Assembly (NCBI RefSeq): GCF_010093815.1
Contig: NW_022985561.1
Location: 1,120,045 to 1,184,044 of the forward strand
From: Pseudovirgaria hyperparasitica
Taxonomy: Eukaryota; Ascomycota; Dothideomycetes; Acrospermales; Acrospermaceae
DNA: 64,000 bases
Direction: 5' to 3'
The notes beneath the pieces are model-generated. The model searched no databases. It was not told where the DNA came from and worked only from the letters and a program-made list of their open reading frames with translations. Below, one piece after another: positions 52,876-64,000 of the stretch (the stretch's first letter is position 1; each line of letters begins with the position of its first letter). A program made the position numbers and the translations under genes.

Positions 52876-55692
52876 TGGCTGATTGTCGTCAGTTGTGAGG
52901 TATTCATTTTATCTTGGAGAGAGTGCTGCCTGAGGAATGAGGCACGCGAATATATCCCACCCCTACCCTAACTACCCTATCCCACGCACATCTCTAATTA
53001 GCATCTGACCCTCACCCGCCCCGTTCTCACAACGGTCCCGAACGAAGCCAACAAGCCACAAGCGCCGCCAGTCCGCCTTATCCGGTCTGTTCTGCCGGCC
53101 GGTGTCTAATCACTAGCCCCTACAAGCCTCGGTCCGTAATATTACATACATAGGTACGTACTGTAGTAGTAGTAGCAGTAGCAGGCAAGCCGATCGACAA
53201 GCCGAGGGAAGCAAGGGCGCGCGAGATCGACCGGATCAGCAGAGAACGGCACCGGCAACGAAACACGCGAAAAGGCCACGTGGGAAGACAGGCGGGGTCA
53301 ATGGGCAAAGATGCAAGTACATAAGTACGATGATGCATGGGAGGGGCGCAGATCGCTGTTGCTTGGGGTTGAGTAGAAAATAGAGGCTTAATGGATGGTG
53401 ATGGGGAGTGAGGTGTGTCTGCCCACCTGCCTACGATGTTGCGAATAATAATAATATTTTGTGCGTGCGTTGTGGGAACTTTGGTAAATTAGACGTGGCA
53501 AAATTAATTAACGTGTCTACTAAGTCTATCTATGTGCTATATATACGTGCCTAACGCTGAATAAGTTCTGAGTAATGAGGATTACCTAATAGGAATCCCA
53601 CAGCGTGTGTGTGGCGAGATCACATGACCCGCCATGGTTCATGGTCGTTCGAACTTTGTGTGTCTAGGGCGGTGTTACTGTTACTGTTACTGTAGCGAAA
53701 GTGTAAAGTGCACGGGGCAGTTGATGGGCATGGAAGAAGGAAGGAATGATGGAAGGATGGTTGTAGTAGAAGAAAGGAAGGAAGGAAGGAACGAAGGATT
53801 GGAATGCATGGAAAAGGTTTTTCGGTGGGGACGATCCATCATGGCACGTGGAAAAGAAGTGCCGTTTTGTCAGTCCGTCCGTCTGTCTGTCTATCTACAG
53901 TATTAGCTGTCTAGGCAGCGATTGTGCTAATCAACATCGACATGAAGCCCGACGCCGCCGTTTGAAGTGCGACGACGCTGTGCGATGGGGGATTGCTTTT
54001 TGTGTCTTGTCTGTCAAACCACTACAAGCAACAATCAGCACCTACAGTACTGTAGCCGCTTCCACAACGTCCAGACCTGATTACTGCCCTTGGACGACAA
54101 CAACAACAACGCTGCTGGACGGAGTCCGATGTCGGGGGACTTCAACAGCAGGGAGTCCCCTCCAAAAAAAGGGCAATTAATTACTTAGCAGGGCAAAGGG
54201 TGCGGCGGCGGCGGATGATGATGCATGGGTAAATTTACTGTAGCAGGATTGAGTCGAGTGGAGGTTGTGATTTGACGGGGAGAGGGTTTTTCTGTAGATG
54301 TAGCCTTCCTTGGCTAGTGAGGCGTGACGACGGGGTTTCGGATTTGCGAGATTTGAAACAAAGGCTGTTTCCCCCGATTCTGGTAATTAGCGGGACGACG
54401 TTGGAAGCTTGGATGTATGTACATATGTATACTAGGTATGTAGTACTACTACTACCCTATGTACCTAGGATGTATGTAGTATGCACAATGTACCTAGCTA
54501 GTATGTCGTGTGTAATATGTCGGTAGGTGGTGGTAGGGACGTTACATGTTCACCGTTCACCGCAATGGCCAGAACAGCCAGCCAGCCAGAGCGGCCGGCG
54601 TTGCGCTGGTTTGGGGCCGCCGGCTGGTGGGCAGAAGAAGACGACGACGACGACGACGAAGAAAAAGCACGGATTTTGCAATTTGCTATGCACAAGGGGG
54701 GGATCTGGCGCCTTGAGACGAGGAAGATGAGAGGGAGAGCGTGTAGAGCAAGGTTGGCAGCAAAGTAAAGACGGGTCGGTCAGAGAGTGAGTGGAGAATG
54801 CAATCAAAACAGCTTGACACGCCCCTGGTATCTGCTACAAGGGTGTGTGTGTGTGTGGTCGCGTCATGCTTAGATGGGAGAGAGAGAGAGGCCTACGAGA
54901 AGAGTAGAAAGATATATCATAAATGTATATACTATGCAAATTACACTATGAAGATAGAGGGATAATTATAGGGACATGTTGAACAGAGATAGCTACTAGA
55001 TAGTGAGAGATTATGGCGATACCACAGTATCATCATCAACATAGAGCAGCGATACCCGGCTGATAGCAACACTAGGGGCAAACTTAAGTTTGAGCAGCAA
55101 GCAGCCTCCCCAGCCAGCAGCGCACCCGAGCTCACGACAAGACTGGCTGCTGTCCAGTCAGTTCCAGTGCAGTGGTGGAGTTTAAACCAGAGTGTTTATG
55201 ATTAGTGTGTAAGAGAGAAGTAATAAGGTGGCCCTGAAGAGGAAAGCAAAGGAGAAGAAGACGGAGAAGGAGAAGAAGAAGAAAAAAAGGATAGAGAGAG
55301 AGCGAAAGACAAGTTGAACGTCGTCGTCAGCTTCTTCTTTCTTGCTGGCCATAATATCAATCCTTGCAATTCTCGTTTTCTTTTGCGCTGCTTGCTGCTG
55401 CTGCTGCTGCATCTTCTTGTCTGTGGTCTGACTGTCGCCGTCGTCGCTGAGAGTATCATCATCACCACCACTACCACCACCATCATCATCATCATCAACT
55501 CAAACCGCCCTCCTGTCGCCTGTGCCTGCATCATCCAGCTCGCCGTCCAAGACTCCAAGACTCCAAGAAGAAGACTACAGCACTCCAGGCTGTGGGCAGT
55601 GCAGTCTGCATCCGCCTTTCTCCACAGCTTCTGCAGCCTGCGTCGACTCTTCTCTGCAGCGTGCATCCGTCGAATCAGCCGGTCGCGTCGTC

Positions 55693-55693
<1 letters not shown>

Positions 55694-55733
<40 letters not shown>
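55694..55733. repeat. (AC)20 microsatellite
   Basis: About 40 bp of uninterrupted AC dinucleotide, roughly 270 bp upstream of the ste20 ATG, probably in its 5' UTR or promoter. Confidence 0.95.
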
Positions 55734-55735
<2 letters not shown>

Positions 55736-55886
55736 CTCTCTCTCCAGCCTTTTTCCCCCACAAATCAACAAAACTGCGCAGCTTTTTCCAGTTGATTGAT
55801 TAGATCCATTTGCAGGCCGCACCAACTGTCCACTCACTCAGTCTCCACTCGCCTTGTCCGCTGTCGTACCAACTGGACACGGCCTG

Positions 55887-55914
55887 TCAGTCAGTCAGTC
55901 AGTCAGTCAGTCAG
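55887..55914. repeat. (TCAG)7 microsatellite
   Basis: Seven perfect tetranucleotide units starting 115 bp before the ste20 ATG. Confidence 0.95.
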
Positions 55915-56001
55915 TGTCAGTGCCGCCGTCGCTGTCTGGACCAAGCAGCCCCGTCGCTTCAGGACTGCTGGGCCAGCTTCATTCACATCCACACACACAT
56001 C

Positions 56002-59176
<3,175 letters not shown>

Positions 59177-60161
59177 GGAGGCTCTCTTGTCATGCGCTCG
59201 CTCCACCGCAAAGCGAGACATTGCTTCATATCTACCTTGTTTCCTGTTTAGCCCGTACTTTTTCGCCGCCGCATCCCGAGGCTGCCTGAAGATCACACGC
59301 CATACTATGCTCTTCGCTTGATGGCCGACTATTTGAGAAATGGTCACACTTCTGCACTACCAGCCCGCCGTTTGGCAACCCCTTCATATCGGAGCACACC
59401 TACAAGAAGACCATGATCTGGCACCTCCAGCAAGCGCAACGCAAAGCGGGAACACTAGAAAAGTCGGTCGGGCATGCACTTCTTCATAGCATTGCATTAA
59501 ACACTGTTGGATACCATAGAGCTTCCTGGGAACAGCTCTGAATGTTTATATTCGCTGGGCGTACTTGGCGAATCGAACGGGACAATGTTGTATTGTTTTG
59601 TACATGCCGCTGGAAATCACACACAAAGCAAGGAGCTTTCTTCTAAATAGCGTGCTCGCTGCTTTCTTGAAATGCTAGCGAATTTCTTACACCTCTTTTG
59701 AACGTACATTGGACAGATTCCAGAGTTGTGCTTTGTGTGACGGACACGGGAATCGCCGCAAACGTGTGCTGTCATATCTTGTGACTATTGCATCCTCCAG
59801 TGTTGGCATGTTTGTAAATAATATAATGACTGCGGCGCGACTCGACCGCGTGTCGTGTTCCTAATTCGGGTCACTCTTCGTCAGCGCGTGACGACACTGC
59901 CGATACCCAGCGCGGGCGGGAAGCATCAGATCTAACCCGAAAGCCCTAAGTTGTGGCGGTGGGGGCAGGCGGGCGCAGGCGTCTTGGAGCTCCGACATCA
60001 TCTGGCAACGCACGCAAGCCGATCTGCTCGCTGCCTACAACCACCACACCTACTACAACCACGAATTCAGCCTTTCCCTTCTCTTTCGACACCCTAACTT
60101 TCCGACTCACTATACTCTAAAAACACTCCACCATTATCTACGCAGACCTTCCCTGGGAAAT
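59177..60161. other. Intergenic region ste20 / hse1
   Basis: 985 bp between two genes on the plus strand: the ste20 3' UTR, then the hse1 promoter with CT-rich and C-rich stretches near 60040-60130. No other gene was recognised. Confidence 0.4.
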
Positions 60162-62480
60162 ATGTTCAGGGCACAACAGAATGCCTTTGACGATGCTGTC
60201 GGTACGTTTTGCCTCCTGGCGCAGTAACTATCTAGCCATGAATGTCTGACTTGTTGCTCCGTAGCCAAGGCGACCGACGAAAACCTGACGAGCGAGAATT
60301 GGGAATTTATCCTGGTGCGTGACTTCTACAGCTTCTACAAATATGGGCATAAGCCAAAGAGCCGGTCGTGATGAGAAGCTCAGATGGAGTGCACACGCTT
60401 GACATAGCGCGGCTCTTAGAGTCGACATGAAGAGATGAGAATGCTGATAGGTCTATGTATAGGATGTCTGTGACAAAGTGGGCTCCGATGAGGCAGGGTA
60501 CGTCTCTCACACTCTTTGACATATCGCCGCGCGCATAGGGGCAGGCAATGTAGAACAAGCATAGCTGACAATGGCACAGAGCAAAGAACGCCGTTGCCGC
60601 AATGATCAAGCGGCTTGCCCACCGCAACGCCAATGTTCAGTTATATACCCTCGAATTAGCGAATGCGCTATCGCAGAACTGCGGAAACAAGATGCACAGA
60701 GAGCTTGCCTCGAGGAGCTTTACGGATGCGATGATCAGGCTGGCTGGAGACAGGGTACGACCGGCTCTCTTCATGTGCCGTCCCTTGCTGACTCAAGCAG
60801 AACACACACCAGCAAGTCAAGACGAAGATACTCGAAAGGATGGCAGAATGGACAGAGATGTTCAAGAAGGATCCCGATCTGGGCATCATGGAGCAGGCAT
60901 ATATGAGGCTGAAGACGCAAAGTAGGCTCTCACGACTAGAAAGCAGGTGGCAGTAGCTGATGCTAGGATAGATCCCGAACTAAGGCCTCCTTCAAAACCA
61001 CAGAAGACACAGATCAGTGAGTCGGACCGCCAGAAAGAGGAAGAAGAGCTGCAAATGGCGCTCGCTCTGTCGGTGAAGGACTCGGCCGCCGCTGCCAGCA
61101 AGGCGGGAACCAAGCCCAGTCCAGCCCAAACCACCTCGACTTCTGCTCCCACTGAAACTCCATCGCAGCCTGTTCCGTCAGGGACCACAGCGGCTACAGT
61201 CTCACGTGTACGCGCGCTCTTCGACTTCCAGCCGTCTGAACCGGGAGAACTGCAATTCCGCAAGGGTGATGTCATTGCCGTACTCGAATCTGTATACAAG
61301 GACTGGTGGAAGGGTTCACTCCGTGGCCAGAGCGGCATCTTTCCCTTGAATTACGTCGAGAAGCTGCAGGATCCTACTCAGGAGGAGCTACAGCGAGAAG
61401 CACAGATGGAGGGAGAGGTCTTTGCTCAAATCAGGAACGTGGAAAAGCTGCTTGCACTCCTGAGCACGAGCTCGAGGGCCGAGGGCGATGTAAGAGACAA
61501 TGAGGAAATCACTGAGCTCTACCATTCCACACTGGCAATCAGGCCTAAGCTAATTGAGCTCATCGGGAAGTACTCACAAAAGAAAGGTACGCAGCCTGTA
61601 ACTCGGTTGCAGACATGATACTGACCGTAAAGCAGACGACTTTACTCAGCTGAATGAGAAGTTTATCAAAGCACGCCGAGACTATGAGTCGCTCCTCGAA
61701 GCTAGCATGTCCCATCCTCCGCAGCCTACATACTCGCACACACAGCGACCATACAGCTATGCTCCCCCCTCTCAGCAGAACTATCCTCAGTATGGCCCTG
61801 GAGCTCCTGGTCCTCAGCGTTTCTATTCCCCTGCACCTCCTGAGAATTCATATCCTCCGCAAAATGGACCAGCACCATTCATGATGGTTCCTCCAGGCCA
61901 ACAACCGCAACAGCGCCCAAGTCAAAGCCCGAAGCCGGCACCGGCGCACATGTACCCGCCGCCCAATGCGCTCCCAGGGGCCAGTGGTGGCCCTCCGCCG
62001 CAGCAACATCACCAGGCACCTCCACCACAAGGCCCACAATCTCAAAGACTGAACAGCGGACCTCCTGGTGGACAGCGTCCTCACTCCATGGCTTTTCCTC
62101 CAGGTGGGGTGCCACAGGAACTATCTACTGGGCAATTCGACTCCCCCGTTGAAAACCGTCCAGGCGGTGCATATCCACCCCCGTCACATGCACCACCAGG
62201 CCCACCTCAAGCACCGTACGAGAACTACGGGCAGCCGCCACCGCCGCAGCAGCAGCAACCGCATCGTCAGGCTAGTTATGATTCTCCGACTAGTATGTAC
62301 AGCCAAGCGACCTTTGTTCAGCCCTCCGCACCATCTCAGCCGAATCATCCACCACCCGCTATCCCGGGAAGTCCAAACCTGCCACCAGCCGGAACAGGAG
62401 CATATCAAGCATATCAGCCACCTCCGCAGACTGCTCAAGGAGGGCACTGGGCCGGTGGGGACGAGGGATTCTACCGATGA
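60162..62480 (+). CDS. hse1: ESCRT-0 subunit Hse1 (STAM homologue)
   Basis: Seven exons, 60162-60201, 60265-60314, 60463-60497, 60580-60754, 60801-60921, 60972-61586 and 61636-62480, give 626 residues. Introns are 46-148 nt and phases agree. The VHS domain opens MFRAQQNAFDDAVAKATDEN and includes DVCDKVGSDEAGAKNAVAAM and AHRNANVQLYTLELANALSQ. A UIM follows (KEEEELQMALALSVKDS, about residue 165). The SH3 domain (VRALFDFQPSEPGELQFRKG to SGIFPLNYVEKL) lies near 220-275. A helical GAT-like region then gives way to a Pro/Gln-rich tail. With Vps27, Hse1 forms ESCRT-0, which gathers ubiquitylated cargo on endosomes for the vacuole. Domain order and length match filamentous-fungal Hse1. Confidence 0.95.
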
Positions 62481-63068
62481 AGCAGATGCAGACACTTGAC
62501 AGCCCGGTATTCTATCCCTTTTACGATACGAGCATATTTATATACTGACTCTCGGATATGTTCGCGTGTGAAAATGGCGATTTACCTTAAAAACGATACC
62601 TTTACATATATATATATGTTGCGTGTTGGAGCAGATGAATAACGAGGATTCTAATTGGCTCAGGAGTGGGGACGCTAAGACCACCACTTAAGCACTACCT
62701 ATCCATGTCACTGTACATATGCCTGTTTGGGAAAAACACTCGTGTTTATAATGAAGACGCGTGACATCGATCTATTCTTTTCACATGCATCTACTGTCCA
62801 AGACTGCGTGTAAATGTGAATACCTGTGGAGATTCACATCTACCCTGACGTCGAGGTCCGGTGGATCCCTGAACCTTATTATGAGGGTCCTGACGATGCC
62901 CCACTAGTCTAGGTGGCGTTGAGCGTCAGAGCTGAACCCGCAATTTATCTTTGATGTCTTTCTGTCTGTCTGCATACCTACGAGCTTGCTCAAATTTCCC
63001 ACCCACGTACTACCAGAGATACCTGCATAGTGTCACGAGAAGTCGGTTCATCAGCGAGCTCTCACGCA
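62481..63068. other. Intergenic region
   Basis: 588 bp with the hse1 3' UTR (including an AT dinucleotide run near 62608-62620) and the promoter of the next gene. Nothing else was seen. Confidence 0.4.
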
Positions 63069-64000
63069 ATGTCTGACAGGTGCTACTCGCCTGGCCTCGC
63101 AACACACCGCCCGGGCACACAATCAGCAACGCCGAACCGAAGATACCTCAACGTCCTCATTGCTTCCCCGTACCCGATAAATGGTCGATGGCCGAACATA
63201 CACTTTGAGCAAGGCATAATACGCCCTCTCCTCCGCCAGCTCCATGGCGTGGACGAGGTCAACTACAAATACTACGATTCCGAGCGGGCAGAAGACTTTA
63301 CCTCCCCGACGGGCGTGTCTGGCCAGTCGGTCGAGGCCTGGGCCGCAGAACTGTGCCAGTGGGCGAACCTCCTCATCTTGCTGCCCTGGGACTCGGATAA
63401 TATTGCCCGTATGCTGCATGGGATCGCGGCGGAGAATGTGTGGCTCACGGTGCTGCGCAGCTGGGACGTCACGAAGAAGATCTTGCTGGTGCCGTGCATG
63501 AACACGCTCATGTGGGAGAATCCGATCACGAAGAAGCAGCTGAGCAAGCTGAAGCGGAAGTGGAACTGGGTGCGGGTCATACAGCCGATACTGTGGGACG
63601 CGAAGAGTACGAAGCTGGCGGCCTGGGAGGGCCGGGATGAGGTGGTGGAGGGGGTGCGGATTGCGAGGGACCGGATGGTGATTGGGCAGGACGTCAATAT
63701 CATGCCGCCGACGCGCGCGTTCGAGCCGGCGAAGGGGAAGAGAGAGGAGTTTCCGATGCTGCCGCCGGAGCTGTGGTCTATGATTCTGGACTTCACGCAG
63801 GACTGGGAGTTGGCCAAGGCGTTGGGTGTGCATACGACGCTGCCGGTGCCGGTGGAGTGGAGGCAGGCGAGCAGTGAGGCCGGGCCGCAGACTCTGATGC
63901 AGAAGCTCGAATGGAGCATCCTGTGCGGTCGTCTGGAGGACGTCAAGGCTGTCCTTCAAAACGTGCAGTCCCCCCGGGGTCTGTCCCGGCTCTGCATCAA
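63069..64000 (+). CDS. Hal3/PPCDC-like flavoprotein with F-box/ankyrin-like extension (partial)
   Basis: Open from ATG 63069 to the right edge (310 visible residues), truncated by the window. After a short N-terminus, NRRYLNVLIASPYP starts a flavoprotein Rossmann fold of the HFCD family (phosphopantothenoylcysteine decarboxylase/Hal3). The core is AAELCQWANLLILLPWDSDN then LTVLRSWDVTKKILLVPCMN and TLMWENPITKKQL, matching the PxMNxxMWxNP motif. The histidine that precedes ELRRWAD in active decarboxylases appears as alanine (AAELCQWAN), so catalysis is doubtful. From about residue 235 there is MLPPELWSMILDFTQDWELA, F-box-like, then KLEWSILCGRLEDVKAVLQ, an ankyrin-type helix pair. Such a joined architecture is unusual. 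The long frame on the opposite strand (63123-63959) is a shadow. Confidence 0.7.
   Translation, partial: MSDRCYSPGLATHRPGTQSATPNRRYLNVLIASPYPINGRWPNIHFEQGIIRPLLRQLHGVDEVNYKYYDSERAEDFTSPTGVSGQSVEAWAAELCQWANLLILLPWDSDNIARMLHGIAAENVWLTVLRSWDVTKKILLVPCMNTLMWENPITKKQLSKLKRKWNWVRVIQPILWDAKSTKLAAWEGRDEVVEGVRIARDRMVIGQDVNIMPPTRAFEPAKGKREEFPMLPPELWSMILDFTQDWELAKALGVHTTLPVPVEWRQASSEAGPQTLMQKLEWSILCGRLEDVKAVLQNVQSPRGLSRLCI

Larger units (their letters stand above)
52876..56001. promoter_or_regulatory. 3.1-kb gene-free region upstream of ste20
   Basis: The largest gap in the window. It is full of simple sequence: GGAA repeats near 53770, GAC/ACG triplets near 54640, GTGT near 54850, AG-rich runs near 55250, ATC/ACC triplets near 55450-55500, (AC)20 and (TCAG)7. 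Open frames there are repeat-driven. The last kilobase is probably the ste20 promoter and a long 5' UTR; a CAG acceptor-like site near 55814 may end a leader intron. Confidence 0.5.

Noticed and set aside
55202-55666. 154-codon ORF with a poly-hydrophobic stretch
   Set aside because: Driven by ATC/ACC and AG repeats; no homologous pattern or start context.
63123-63959. 278-codon minus-strand ORF at the right edge
   Set aside because: Arg/His/Pro-rich shadow of the flavoprotein gene, whose sense frame is open from an ATG and shows family motifs.

Overview
The window is nuclear DNA of a filamentous ascomycete (Pezizomycotina). The evidence is dense genes with many short introns (mostly 45-60 nt, GT..AG, with CTAAC/CTGAC-like branch sites just before the acceptor), and a gene set including an HP1 homologue, a Suz12-type Polycomb protein, an RTA1-family membrane protein, a Zn2Cys6 regulator and a yapsin-like protease. 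The Suz12 homologue argues against Aspergillus-type Eurotiales, which lack H3K27 methylation. A Dothideomycete is my best guess but is not proven here.

Layout. 1-10 kb: the replisome adaptor Ctf4/Mcl1 (cut by the left edge) is divergent from gpi13 (GPI-anchor ethanolamine-phosphate transferase). Next come a seven-exon alpha-tubulin gene, a Pga1-like GPI-mannosyltransferase II subunit and a small unknown protein. 10-23 kb: a large Suz12/VEFS protein, replication factor C subunit 4, a GPI-anchored aspartic protease and mitochondrial dihydroorotate dehydrogenase. 23-35 kb: an Mga2/Spt23-type membrane transcription factor, a short Gde1-type glycerophosphodiesterase with a 4-nt exon, and a fungus-specific membrane protein of unknown function. 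35-44 kb: the least gene-dense, more AT-rich and probably accessory part. It holds a 462-bp hAT-like MITE with a perfect 8-bp target-site duplication, a Zn2Cys6 factor, an intronless dUTPase/dCTP-deaminase-like gene, an unresolved ORF cluster and an RTA1-like gene. 44-64 kb: Cue2-type CUE/Smr nuclease, HP1 divergent from cct5, SUMO ligase Nse2, a Fig1-like membrane protein interrupted by a 50-N gap, the PAK kinase Ste20, the ESCRT-0 subunit Hse1, and a Hal3-like flavoprotein with F-box/ankyrin-like sequence, cut by the right edge.

Themes. Genome maintenance and chromatin are well represented (ctf4, rfc4, nse2, suz12-like, hp1). Three of these five (ctf4, rfc4, hp1) carry an ACGCGT box about 90-110 bp upstream of the start codon, matching the MBF/MCB site that times S-phase genes. 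GPI-anchor synthesis (gpi13, pga1-like) and a GPI-anchored client protease lie within 20 kb. Most coding models were built by hand from splice signals, and reading phase was checked across every junction. No tRNA, rRNA, CRISPR array or retroelement was recognised by eye.
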